Below, one piece after another: positions 1 to 12,332 of a stretch of 64,000 bases of DNA (its first letter is position 1; each line of letters starts with the position of its first letter). This DNA is from Cryptomeria japonica (lineage: Eukaryota > Streptophyta > Pinopsida > Cupressales > Cupressaceae), in the NCBI RefSeq assembly GCF_030272615.1, contig NC_081406.1, forward strand, positions 213,876,997-213,940,996. The letters are read 5' to 3'. The notes under the pieces are model-generated. The model was not told where the DNA came from. It was given only the letters and a program-made list of their open reading frames with translations, and did no database searches. Made by a program: the position numbers and the translations under genes.

Positions 1-2899
1 ACTAAGGAAACAATTAAGGCTGTTACTGGTTTACCTTCTACCAGCACTAGGCCCGATAAGAAAAAGAAAATTCTAAACAAAGAGGTTATGAACTTAATCG
101 ACGCTACATTTGACAATAGATCACTTAGGGTTAGTGATATAACTGACAATAATGTCAAATATGCTAGTATGGTTATTGGATACAAAGTTGCTCATACTAA
201 TAGGTTGAATTCTGTTTCAAGTTTGTGCATTCATAGTGCCTATGAGATGATTATGAATAATGCTAAAATCGACACCTGTGAATGGTTGAAAGATGAATTG
301 TTAGAAAATTTGAGCAAGATCAAAGGTGACAAGAAGGGAACTTTCAAGTTTGGGAATTTGATTGTGTGCTTAATGCTATATTTCTCAAAGGAGATTCTCA
401 GTATTGGACACAAGGACTTTGCCTATGATATTTCTGTTGGAAAACAGATAAAGGAGACAATTAGCGACATAGGCTCAGATGGTGACAAACTGGTAAAAGA
501 GTATTTCAAGAACTTTTAAGCAAAAATGAGGCAAAGGGAAAGGATTCCCAAAAGCATTGTAGACAAATATGACAAACAGATATGCTTTGTTGTGAAAAGA
601 GCTGAAGTATGGATGGAGGCAATTAGACCTAGATCTATCTGGATAACCAAGATGGGTTATGAAGTGGACACACATCTTGGAATCTTATGCCAAGATACTC
701 CTAGATGCTCCACCAGAACCCACTAAAAATATATTTGGTAATGCTGAAACTATAGAAAGTGATGTTACTATGTTGAAGCAGAGGAAGAAAAGAGAAAAAT
801 AATTAAAATATGCTTCTAAGTTTGTTGAAATTGTTAAGAAGGGATTACTGAAACTAGATCCGATGAAAGGTGTTGTTGAATAAGAAAGAAAATCATAACA
901 ACAACCGGTAGCACATATTTCTCTTGTGGGTACCTGATATGATTCTGACAATGATAAGGTTGCTGAATTCAAAAGGGTGGACAGAAAGAAAAAAAAAACC
1001 CTCATCGACACCTGCTCCATCACCAAAGAAATATAGAACACTTAGGAAGAAACAATAGGTTGTGAGAGAGCCCAGTGGTCAGAAGAAGAAAGTCACACCA
1101 AAGAAGCAACCAGAACAAAAGGAACCAAACACTCTTTTACCAACAGAGCTAATAAATGAAAAAACTCAAGAAGGAAATCTTAGTAATGTTAATAAATTCT
1201 ATTATTCTTTTAAGGATTCAGATAAGGATACTATTGAGGAAAGTATAATTTTTTATCTAGATATATATAAGAAGGTTCTTATTGAGGTCATAGATGTTCT
1301 TCCTAATGATTTATACTTGAGACTTGAAGAAAAGAGAATGTTTATTATGGAGTTAGATAAGAAATTGAAGGTTGAGGCACTGTTAGCCGTTCATCCTATT
1401 AATTCTAAACAAGAAATAGATGATTTAATATCTGAAGCTAACATGATTGTTTTTGTGAGTGGTCACTGACAAGTTAGTCTTATGACCGGCAGAGTAAAAG
1501 AGATTGCAGATGAAACAATTGATAAATGGGATATATTCTTTGTTGAGAAGGAGAAAAAGGAAGAGAAAGATAGATAGAAAGTTGATAAACCCTTTAATAA
1601 AGTATATCAGAAAACAAACAAGGGTAAAAGTAAGGTTGGCAGTGTACCTGACATCATAGTTAAGGACAACTTACCTCCACTGGCACAGGACACCCCACCG
1701 GTAGTATCAAAGGCACCGACAAAAATGGAAAATGAGCCTGAAAAGAAGTCAGAGGAAGTGAAAGAAGATAACATTGATCCCAAGTCAAAAATTCTATTCA
1801 CCATGAATTTTGACACTCAGGATATCAACATTGTAATGGATAAGGAAACTGCAGAGGAAAAGAAATCTGAAGCTATTAATATTGAGAAACCTGAATCAAC
1901 GATCAAGACTGTTGACACTTAGTAGAATATTGAGATACCGCCAGGAACAAAAAAGGAACAAGAATAGATAAAATCATAACCAACAATAAATAAGAGTGAG
2001 GATAAGAGTGAAAATAAGAAAGAGAAAGTGGATAAAGAAGAGGTTAAGGTATCTAGAGAAGAGAAGAAAAATTATGCAGAACCTAGCACTCCTCCTAGTA
2101 CTTCTACTATGGATTACAAACCAACAAATGTTACTAATGTATTATTAGATTCCATTCAGAAGATAACAAAATGCAATGCCTTAGCATTTAAGGCTATTGA
2201 TGATTCTTTACCAATTTTGCAGATGATTGTACTAGCGTGCAAGGTTGATCACATTGTTGGGTCTATAAGCAAATTGGACACATTGTCCAAATTCATTTCT
2301 TCTAATGTTTAGTCTGTAGATAAGATAAATGAGGAGACTAGTAAGGAAAGAGTTAATAAGGAAAAGGATGAATTCTTTGATAAAACAATAAAGGACTGTA
2401 GAGGACAGATTGATTCATACTGACATTGAATTCTACCATTCTGGAATACAAGGAATTATACAGGGAAGCATGCAAACCTCACCACCTAACAAAAGATATT
2501 GATGGGTAAATAAAGAAAACACAGAAAGAAATTGATGACATTGCTGACAATATGATTGGTTCTTCAGAACTCACATCAGTTTTGGATCAAGAGATGGCTA
2601 CTTATGAAGAGAAGATTGAGAAACTGGAAAGAGAAAAAACAAGGTTGAAGATGAAAACCCGGGAGTTAAAGAACAAGCTTTGTCATATATTGGATAGTTT
2701 GTTAACACACCAAAATGAGCTATCTAAGGCAACTATTCAAGGGGACAGATCACCAGAGCAACATATGCATTATCTCACTAGAATGATTCGACAGACAAAG
2801 ACAGTAATTTCCGACAACACAAAGTTTTTGCAAGGTCTTAACTTGGTTTTGGTAGACATTTTTCAGATTGTACATAACCAGCTACAAGTTTCTAGATAA
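1..2899 (+). pseudogene. Decayed ORF2 of family A retroelement (copy A1), 5' end outside window
   Basis: This is an unrecognised large protein frame, broken by stops and frameshifts, that aligns along its length with the better copy at 25264-28718. Matching blocks are a segment with TKETIKAVTGLPS near base 1 (KITKEAVRAVTSLPS in the other copy), NLIDATFD, NRLNSVS and KGDKKGTFKFGN, a helical block around 1170-1470 containing IYKKVLIEVIDVLPNDLY, a charged Pro/Thr/Glu-rich linker around 1600-2030, and a C-terminal coiled-coil-like block at 2100-2899. It ends with QLQVSR and TAA, just where the other copy ends with QLQGSN and TGA. Downstream lie repeated polypurine tracts and a 3' LTR, so it is internal sequence of an LTR element whose left half is off the window. 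No known domain is recognised and I assign no function. Confidence 0.8.
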
Positions 2900-2940
2900 A
2901 TTTTGAATTTTTGATTCTTTTGACATCCTTTGTCATTGAT

Positions 2941-3084
2941 GTCAAAGGGGGAATAGTGTAATGAGAAAATATACAGAAGGAGATCACTTGCTCAGGGGGA
3001 GCACTCTTAGTTTTCAGACTTCAAATTTTGATATCAGTTTTGAATTTTCTCATGAGTGTTGCCATCAATGCCAAAGGGGGAGAT
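2941..3084 (+). promoter_or_regulatory. Reiterated polypurine tracts of element A1
   Basis: Three AGGGGGA-type purine tracts occur before the 3' LTR, at about 2941-2953, 2991-3004 and 3071-3084. The last abuts the LTR start TGTTGG and is the expected plus-strand primer. Repeated tracts of this kind are a known trait of Sirevirus-type Copia elements. The first and third follow a CATTGATG or CATCAATG motif. Confidence 0.75.
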
Positions 3085-3975
3085 TGTTGGCATTATACAC
3101 TCAGATGAGAATGGTTGATGTTGTCATTGATGGCAACCAATTAGTAACAGGGTTCAAAGGTTATATCAGCATCAAAATTCACCTACCAACACCAAAAGTC
3201 ACTACAAGGTTTATTCATACCAGCATCTAGTTACACCGGCAACAGATTATACCGATAGTCCAAGCCGGCTTGGAAATAATATTGTTTATGAGAAATTTAT
3301 TGTAATGTAATATTATATTTGTATAGCCGACATGATGTATTGTAAAGACTCATATATGTATGAGATCTTGTAGGTCATTTCTAGTATATGGAAGTATATG
3401 ATAGGTAATGTAAGGAAGAGGTAATATGTGATAGGTTATGATAGCGAATAATTGTTCATGCACTTTGATGTATTTATCTTGAGATCAAATAAGAGCAGAG
3501 CAGAGCGAAGAAAGGTTTTGGTAGAGGTATCAGACATAGCTTAAACCAGTATTGAATCCAGCATTGAAAATGCTATTTTGAGCAGTACACTATTAGTGGA
3601 TTTAACCATCCAATTGTGTAGTCAGTGAGACTCTATTTTTGTATTGAGCAGTGAGCTCTAGGCAGTTGGCCTTCCTGCATGTGCAGGCTCCTATTGTACT
3701 AAGTAATATTTATTCATATTGGCCAATGAGTAAATATTGGGGGTCACAAATCCCACTGAGGTTTTTCCCTTACCGGGTTTCCTCGCCAAAAATATCTATG
3801 TTATGGTGTGCATTGAAGCTTATTCTTTTGTTTCTCTTTACTGCATTATTATTTGCTTACCGATATATTAGTTTGAGTTTTAAAGTTGCAAATAAGTTTA
3901 AATCTTTCATCTACCGGTTAGACACTGATTCACCCCCCCCTCTCAGTGTCTTTGGGGCTAACCAAATATCTAACA
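3085..3975 (+). repeat. 3' LTR of element A1
   Basis: The LTR starts TGTTGGCAT right after the polypurine tract and ends CTAACA. It is closely related along its length to the solo LTR at 41213-42061. It contains the palindrome CTCATATATGTATGAG (about 3350-3365), a CCTGCATGTGCAGG inverted repeat (about 3675), the GGTTTTTCCC / GGGTTTCC motif pair typical of plant Copia LTRs, and the U5 hairpin with arms GACACTGA (3921-3928) and TCAGTGTC (3943-3950) around a C-run. The right target-site copy would be ATGGA; the left one is outside the window. Confidence 0.9.
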
Positions 3976-4805
3976 ATGGATAATGTAATAACCATGATAC
4001 CACAGATTGTAGGATGCAAAACACCACCCCGAGTATATGCCATGCACCTTAAAGAGCTCAATATTTCTTTCAAATTGTCAAGGATTATTTCAGATTTAGA
4101 TCATTAATCCATTGAAAAACCTCAAGAGTTTTATTAGATGTATCAGTCCTCTCCTGCAACAACTAAGAATTTACTTTGTGAGTTTTATCTTCACAATTAT
4201 GTAGTTCCTAATGACAATGATTGGAATCCTTTGTTGTATATTGGTGATATTCATATCAGAGATCTCATGTCATGGATTCAGAATAAAAATAATCAGGGAC
4301 AATAGTTTAGAGCATATAGGGAAGAGGAACTTCAGATTCCCCTATCCTTAAGGGCTAAAGCTATAAATCCAAGACACCTCTACTTTGATTGGCAAAATAT
4401 TCTATACAGACCTGAATGTAAATCTCAAATCTTAGCTTTGAGAGAAGATATATTCTAGGAGTTTGAGCATATGAGTTCTGCTAAAGGACAAACAGTAATG
4501 GGATATTTGGCACAAAGATGGAACAGTCTAACAAAGGAATTGTAGCAAGCAGAACCACATTCCCTCTAGAATTATTATGTAGCTGTTAGAAGAGCACCAT
4601 TGTACATGCATCTAGGTCGATCAAAACATAATAATTGGCTTTCTCTCATTTTTTAGCCGCTAATGCTCTTATGGCCAATTCCAGATTACAGGCAGTATGG
4701 GAATATTTTTTATGAAGCAGCAGAAAAATCGAGATGGGACAGACTGGAGAAAAACAAAGGGTTCTACTAGAGCCTTGCTAACAAAGTTATGGGTGTGAAA
4801 CATGT
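3976..4805 (+). pseudogene. Decayed protein-coding frame of unknown family
   Basis: One forward frame runs about 276 codons from ATG at 3976, abutting the A1 LTR. It is broken by only eight stops, seven TAG and one TAA, with no frameshift seen. Composition is protein-like, with many Trp, Tyr and Arg; recognisable stretches include NDWNPLLYIGDIHIRDLMSW and AINPRHLYFDWQNILYRP. The TAG codons fit former CAG glutamine codons changed by C-to-T transition. I do not recognise the family. It may be an exon or ORF of an old mobile element, perhaps linked to the PMD frame 3 kb downstream, but nothing here proves that. The true start may lie left of the LTR insertion. Confidence 0.5.
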
Positions 4806-7589
4806 TTTATTTCTATACCCTTTTTGTTCCATTCCATTACCATTCCTTGCCTTTTTCCTAAGTCATTTTTTCATTAATTGTTAGGAGAATGAAGAATATT
4901 TAATAGGTTTCTAAAAGATAAAGGAATATTCTCAATAGACTGAAACCCTTGAATTAATGACATAATTTGAATTATTTGCTACATGAACAGAATGCGTTAA
5001 AGGAACTAGCCATGTGGACGATAAATCTTAAAGATTATGGATGATTGGCATAGCATGAATTGACGAAGTGGAGGAACCATTTGCTTCTATTTTTTCTTTC
5101 TCAAACAAATGTTGTTTTGAGTTATGGCCTGCAGCCAAACCATAAACTATTATTACCTTGTTTGTTTTAATATTGTTAAGGGTTATGGTATGCGGCTGAA
5201 CCATTGCTTGTTATTATAGAATATTATTAGATTAGAAACCATAGTTCTCTAGTTCATTTTATGGTATTTGGTAGACAAGACATCTATATATATGTGTATA
5301 CTGTGATTTGAAATATATAGAATCTACAAAATTGATAATCAAATATTCTTATCAAGTGACTAGACTCGTTGATCGTGCCATAAGCTAGCTTAGCTGACTC
5401 TCTTTGCTCACCCTATGGACCAAAGGAAGGACCCCCTCTCAGGAAGCTTGGTAAGATGGTTTTATGCTTTCATTAGCTTAGAATTGGTTTGATATAATTC
5501 CATTTTTGTTGCCAATAAGTTGTGTTTCAATTGGTTCTTTAGAATATCATGGTTTCTATTAGTTTACATATGTTGTAATTTTTGCGAGTTGTGATTTAGT
5601 ATATTCTTTGTGAAATGTTTAAGAATCAGTTATAATTGTGTTTAAGAGATCAATTTGGTATTAAGTGCGTTAATGAACACAACCAATTTCCTAAGGAATG
5701 CAATCACAATTTGAATAGTTCTCTTTGCAGATTAAACTCTGAATTCTGATTCTACACTTTGTTGTATTCTGTAATTCTCTGTCGCACATCCAACTTCTTG
5801 TCGCACATCCAATTTCCTATCACCTATCTCCAACTTCATGTTACCTCTCATTCGTAACTTATACCATTTCAAGACATCTACAAAAATTACATTCCTTCTA
5901 TTTTAATGTTGATATCTGCATATCCTTAAGAATTGAATGTGTATTAATTTTATAATTAAGGTAGATACATTTGAAAGATAGAGTGGGATTGTATTTACTT
6001 GTGATTTAAAGTGTTTTTCAATTCTTAGGAAGTGTGTTCAGTCCTTAGACTAGAGATTGTGCCTTAGATAGTGTGCTTCATTTCATAGATGCATTCATTT
6101 CCACTTAATTCATTATCTTTGTCCCTTAGACAAACATCCACAATATCCTTCACAAGTCTACGGATCCCAGATTGACATAGTTAGGAGAAAACTAAAAGAA
6201 CCAACATTCAACATGCTCATATTTTAAATCCTCAGTTTTACCCAACACAAAGGATCAGGTCAGGTTATTCTTGGTGATTACAGGTTGCAAACTAAAATAC
6301 AAAACTTTGTTCCTACTGGAGGACCAACAAGAAGATAGGTTGGGGGGAATAATGAGCACAAATAATAGCTCAATTTTGTCTATGTTTTCTAAACTTTTAC
6401 TAGGTTTTGACAAGGTTCTAGATACTATCTAAGTCCTAAAACTCTGTTAAAACAATGATCCTATTATATTTTTCATGAACTTGAAAAAATGGCATTAACT
6501 TACCCTTAAATATATTCCTTTTGGTTGAAATTGTGATTAAATGATGAAGTGGCCATGCTATGTGATTTATCCATATCAATCTTGTATGTGGTTAGATAAA
6601 TGTTATTTTGATATGGAATGGATATACCTTTTGTTTTGTACACAATAATGACATGATGTAGGAGTTAATAAAGAATAGGAAATGGTCAAAGATTTACAAC
6701 ATGGGAGTTAATGTTAGTTAGTTGGTTGAAGACAAAGTCTCAATAAGATGAGTATTGAAGGAGTCAATAGTCGGTTATCTAAAACTCAGAGACTGTAATT
6801 ATGAAACTTCAGTATTCATGTTTGTAGGAGAATAAATCTAGGAGGGATAGTTACACTATATTTCCTCTGTAGTCGAAACAACTTAATTGTTTCGTATTTG
6901 GAGTGTAACTCCCTGTCCTCTTTCTTATGTTGTAATAAATGGCATCCTCCTAATGTTTTGGGAGTGTACCCGCTAGTAGTTAGAGTTAGTTAGGAGTTAT
7001 TATAAATAAGTTCAGATATCCCTTCTTAGGGATAGTGAACATAAACTACTGTAATTTTTAGTCTTATATTGTAGAATAGTTTTCAGTAAATATTATGATG
7101 TAGCAAGTGTTTTCATGTTAATAAGATAAAAATTCTTGTTTGTAGCACTTAGTTGAGTTTCGTGAAGACTTGCTAAGGGGGCCCACTTAGTATGGATTCC
7201 ATACTTTGTATTCAATAGTTATTTTCTTTTAGTATTTAGTTTCCTGTCCTGGTAATTGGCTGTTCTTGTAGCCACTGGAAATCTTTTGTGGTTGTTCCTA
7301 TAGCCAAGGAAGACAAAGCAGTTTCATGCTTGCTTGCCATGGACTGAGTGCCTATTTTTTTGAATTAAAGGTAGTTTCTATTTAGATATTTTAGTTATGT
7401 ACTTTTAGAAGCATTTTCTTCTTAGTAGCATGACTATAATGAGGACTTTAGTGCATATAACTTGCTAACCCATTTCAGGTATACACCTCGGGTTGACAAA
7501 AAATGAGCTTCCATGATGATCATATAGCTACTTAGTATGGATGTCCAATCCCTAAGTCATGACCTCAGAGCCTAGTTATTAGAACCATT
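4806..7589. other. No gene seen; AT-rich decayed DNA
   Basis: No frame on either strand looks coding. Two short GTCGCACATCCAA repeats occur near 5780-5815. A TATA-like ATTATAAATAAG lies near 6999 in a stretch that resembles a decayed LTR promoter, but I could not find LTR ends or a target duplication. A splice-acceptor-like TTTCAG lies at about 7480, before the PMD region. Confidence 0.5.
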
Positions 7590-9510
7590 AAGGGAGACAA
7601 ACAAGGATGTTGCATTGATTAGACATCTTGGGTTATACCATGTTTTATATTTTCCCGAGGTTATGACCAATAGGGCCATGATCACTTCTTTGGTTGCGCG
7701 ATGGCATTCTGAGACACGCTGTTCCATCTTCCAACCAGTGAGGCCTAAATCACCTTAGAGGATGTATGGCAGATCCTGCACATTTTGATTCATGGTGCGA
7801 GAGTAGTATATGGCCTCAGATTAGGTATCATAGGATTGTGTGATCTATTTGAGTGCATTGAGAATGATTTATAGATGACTAGCCGGTATGAGATAGCATG
7901 GGATCATATTGATTAGGATGATCTCAATATAGTTCTATGCAATATAGTAGCAAGTCTTCTTATCCCTGACATGAGATCTCATAGGTTTCCAATTGGATGG
8001 GGATGAGTCATTCATGACATGATTGTCCACACACGCATGTTCGCATGGGGTCCTGGTCTTCTCACCATGTTGTATTATCAGATGCATGGTATTGTCTATT
8101 TGAGATATAGATCTATCAACTGTGGCGTTACCTTGCTCTAGGTTTGGGCTTGGGAGCATATTGCCATTTTTAGACCAGTTGTTTATGTAGCTCTTCAGGT
8201 AGAGGAGCCTTACGTATACAAGTACACTCTTAGCATTAGACACAGGAGTTTGAGGAACATACTATATTGGAGGCACTAGATAAATATTATACAATACATT
8301 ATTTTGAGACCATACTTAGATTGCCCCGGCTGGCCCGATGATGCACAACATTTTCCTTTTTGCAGACAACAGAGATATCTCATTGGTTGATCTATTGAGA
8401 CACAATGGATCAAAGACTTGCATATTCCAAGATGGGTGCTTAGACAATTTGGGGAGGTATAGGGTGTACCTAGTATTACAACCTATTTTGCTCATGTTTC
8501 TCAGGAAGTGTCTGATCAGGGGGCTTGTATACAACCTCATATTTCTTTTATTGAGTTTGATTCACTTCATGCAGTATAGTGGGTTTGGGGTGTGGGATTA
8601 GCATATCTGGGGACTACACCACAATATGACACGTGGTGGGCCAAACAAAGGCTTGTTCCATTGAACCAACTATTCCCATCTTGTCATAATAGATTTAGCA
8701 TCAGAGATGGCTGGGAGGAGGGGAGGATGGAGATAGAGGAGGGGATGGTGGAGGAGGAGATGGAGGGAGGGGAGCGGGTGCGGCCATTGATGCTATAGGA
8801 GGAGACGAGGAGGAGGAGGAGGATGAGGAAGACTAGGGGGGTGAGGTAGACATCGGTGGTGACACCGAGTCTAGTAGTGATGATGATGATGAGTTGTCTT
8901 CAGAATCACCAAGTAGATGATGATAATGATGAGAGCTCATAGGACATTGATATGCCAAAGCTTGAGGACGTACCTGCTGCTAGAGTAGGTGGGGATGGTG
9001 GATAGGAGTAGGGTGGTGATGATGATATGGAGGTCCTTAGAGCCAGATTAGGAGTTTGGAGGATTCTCTATCCATAGAGCAGTAAAGACATAGGAGTGAT
9101 CGAGATTTATTTCAGAGGGAGTATGCAGCAGTGGTGACAGAGAGGGACTAGGTGGTTGCTATGAGGGACAATCTCTAGAGAGAGTGAAGCAATGCCATTA
9201 GGAGAGTATAGTTGGCACATGATGCCTACCAATAGTTTATAGTTCTAGGTACTAGGTCACGTGAGGATTGTCTCATCGCTTTAGCTTAGGTGTGTTTATA
9301 CTGGCGTCAGGAGTATGAGAGGGTTGTCCTTGAGGGAGAGTGATGTCAAAGATATAGTGCTTATATATCTAGGAGGAGATCCAATCGATCAACATTGCAC
9401 AAGATTAGCAGTGGAGGAGTGATGGGTCCACCTCGGGCACCATCAGGTCATCCTGGGGCAAGATCCAACATGTAGGATCCCCCTACTAATAGAGGTAGTG
9501 TCAGTTGAGA
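7590..9510 (+). pseudogene. Decayed plant mobile domain (PMD) protein gene
   Basis: Read through stops and a frameshift near 7740, this region matches the plant mobile domain (aminotransferase-like, PF10536). It has an N-terminal block NRAMITSLVARW (about 7670-7710; family form is a Leu/Ile-Thr-x-Leu-Val-x-Arg-Trp segment), the hallmark LL-x-VWAWEHI block near 8130-8155 (x is a TAG where the family has Gln), RWVLRQFGEV near 8435-8465, and a TWWAKQR segment near 8630-8650. A Gly/Glu-rich acidic stretch (about 8705-8840) and a helical C-terminal part to about 9510 follow. PMD proteins occur as host genes and as cargo of Gypsy and Mutator-type elements. At least nine in-frame stops make this copy dead; most are TAG. 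No flanking transposon ends were identified. Confidence 0.75.
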
Positions 9511-9581
9511 CACTTGACTTATTCATCATGTTATATGAGCCTTCGGGCATTTGATGTATATTCTAACATATTACATTTTTG

Positions 9582-9605
9582 ATATATATATATATATATA
9601 TATAT
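9582..9605. repeat. (TA)n microsatellite
   Basis: Twelve uninterrupted TA units, seen directly. Confidence 0.95.
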
Positions 9606-10975
9606 GATATGCAATTTTGGCGGCGATTTATATGCATGTGCTCTATTTATGTGATGCATGAGTCTATATGTTTTTATATGATGTATTTCTGTATGATTTA
9701 TGATTTATGATGCATTGATGTATGATGTTCTTCTATTATATTTTATAATGCTTTTATGTGCTTTTATTTATGATAATGCAATGATCTCATTATGATTTGA
9801 ATCTAAATGATATGAATGCAATCAACTAAATGAATATGTACATGAACTATACTAATGCAATTAAATAATTTAATGAATGCAACTAAATGAGTGAATGGAT
9901 CTTTTTGTTGAAAATACACCTAAATATTGGTTTGCCTCTTGACTCATAAAATGAAAAATATTGGAAGAAGCGTAAAAGGAGAGAATGTTAGATGACTGCA
10001 TGAATAAGAAGAATAAATAAGTTGATCCAAGATGAGATGCTTGATGAAAGAATGATTTTGATTGATAAAATCAACGTGATGAGATTGATGATTGATACAC
10101 AAACTTTTGTGTCTTTATTTATAATGCAATATATATTCACCACTAAGCCTTATTATATAACAGTGAAGATTTGTACATCTGGGTATGATGAACCAAGATG
10201 TAAAGATATCTCATTGCAGAAACAAACTTGTAGCAGGTAAGGAGTGAACCATCCATTCTGGGTGTAGCGCCAAGGGTCGAGGTATGTGCAATAGTCACAA
10301 GCATAAATATCCTAGAATTTTTCATAGGATATTTTCCAAATGAATGTTACCAACACAGATACCCAAGGCACCATTACTCCAGAAATTTATTGGTCCACAC
10401 CACAAACAACAAACAAAGAAAAGGATCATGCCCATCTCGACTCCTCTAGTCACTTGTGGACATCCTTGAGTAACATAGGAACATGACTTGTCACCAAATG
10501 GTAAATGATAAAGACTGACTAGGACAAAATTCAACAACCATATTGATCTGTGCCTTTGCTTTGATTGTTTGATGTAATGGTTGATAATGTTTGATCTCAA
10601 AAATTTTGGACCCCGTTTAAGACTGACCTATCTAATTTCAAGTGTATCCTCTTTTGTTTAAGATAAGATAATGATCACTTGATATGGATAGTTGATACGA
10701 TTGATAAGATAGTTTGATTAGCTTGATTGCAGATTTTGATAAGATAGTTGTATCCTTTATGAAGTTCGTGCGAAGTATTTGTTGGATATCTACTAAGGTA
10801 TTTGATTCTTGCAAGACTTTTTATTGCAAGTTTTTGATTGTTTTTCAAAATTTTAGTTATTTTCCAAGAGCTTTTTCGGTGTTTTGGGTTTTTTCAGGAT
10901 CATATTTGGATGTTTTTGGTTGATTTTGGTATTTTTCGATGTTTTTGGATTTTGTGTTTTCTTAATGTTTTGGGA

Positions 10976-11137
10976 TTTTCTAGGACTTTTTATGATTTTT
11001 TAGGGATTTTTTTGAACTTTTTTATGATTTTAAGGTTTTTTAGGACTTTTTATGCTTTTTAAGGTTTTTTTTTCAGGACTTTTTATGCTTTTTAGGGGGT
11101 TTTCAGGACTTTTTATGATTTTTAGGGTTTTTTTAGC
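10976..11137. repeat. Degenerate T-rich tandem repeat, unit about 30 bp
   Basis: The core AGGACTTTTTATG followed by a T-run and AGG recurs at 10982, 11042, 11074 and 11105, with a weaker copy near 11013. The repeats make short hydrophobic reading frames that I do not consider genes. Confidence 0.7.
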
Positions 11138-12332
11138 TATGCCCCCAGTATGCAGACCTGTAATGATATGATGATCTAGAAAATGCATGTGGAGACAACA
11201 ATTTTTTTGATATGGAGCTATGCTAATGCAATATGAAATATGAAGATGCATTTCCTATTCAAACAAGGATGGTTGTCCGTGCTTATCATTCTGTAATGCA
11301 CTATATATAATATAATATAATAATATACTATATAATACGTATTATATAATATATAATATTAATAAAAGGTACATAATATTAAAGAGATAGGAGATCAATC
11401 TATTTTCAAAAGGCCTTGGAGGATCCAACCTAACACACTGAGTAACTAGGATTTATAAATGGAGACATGGAAAACTTCCCCACCGATACTTGAGACTTTT
11501 GATCTTGTTTTGTCTATATGTGTGCAATTGAATTTATTCTAACTTATAATCATTAAAGACCCTTAGAATCCTATATGACTAGCTACGTGATTTATTTTGA
11601 CTTCAAAAGCATCTTGGATAGAGCCTTACTGCTAGTTAGATGTCTATAGCCCCAACGAGGTTATACACTGTAATCTCTCTAATACTACTCCATTACCAAC
11701 AGGCATCCATAGCCTTGATGGAGTTACTCGCATGTTCCCATAGCCAAGCTTTATTTCACTTTTATGCATGATATTTAAATTATATATCTTTTCTTCTTTT
11801 GCCTTGATATTGAATTTGGCATAGCTCATTTTCTTTTTTATATTTTTGCCTTGACTTGTAAGTAATGAAACCTACTTGGGTATGATGATTATAGTGGCCC
11901 TGAAGTAGAATTTTGGATTTTTTACTAGCCACATGATCAACTAGGTATCTATAATGACTTAGAGTAAACGATTAATGTGTGAGATATAACAATTGATATA
12001 TTTCGGGTAACAAGGCTCCATATTGAAACTTCTACTCAACCATAGATAAAGCCCAATCACAAGGTGACGTTTAAGATGAATGACCTAGAACTTTTAAAAA
12101 CTTCATGCACAAGTATCTAAGGAATGAGACAAACTTCATTCTTTTCAGTGTAGATAGGTGAATAATTACAACAATCTCCTTGCTTTATTGATACATTTAT
12201 ATGCAAATGCAAAGACTATATGCTATGGAGATTATGAATATGATATGCGTAATTTTTTTTTATATGTAATGCAGTGTAGAAAGTAAGATGATATGAAAAT
12301 GCAGTAAGTAAAGTTTAAACTTAACCCAACCC

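Larger units (their letters stand above)
9511..12332. other. Non-coding, low-complexity DNA left of the Gypsy integrase
   Basis: No convincing coding frame. The stretch holds a (TA)n run, TGATG-rich low-complexity DNA (about 9640-9900), T-rich tandem repeats (10976-11137) and an ATAT-rich patch (about 11300-11370). As Gypsy is on the minus strand, its 3' untranslated region and 3' LTR should lie here, but I could not place their limits by eye. Confidence 0.5.

Noticed and set aside
3651-3983. Recurrent small frames in A-type LTRs (also near 23522 and 39611) with LAFLHVQAP
   Set aside because: They start at GTG or TTG, not ATG, and reflect the conserved LTR block with the CCTGCATGTGCAGG dyad; no sign of translation.
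10714-11062. Phe-rich small frames
   Set aside because: They come from the T-rich tandem repeat at 10976-11137.
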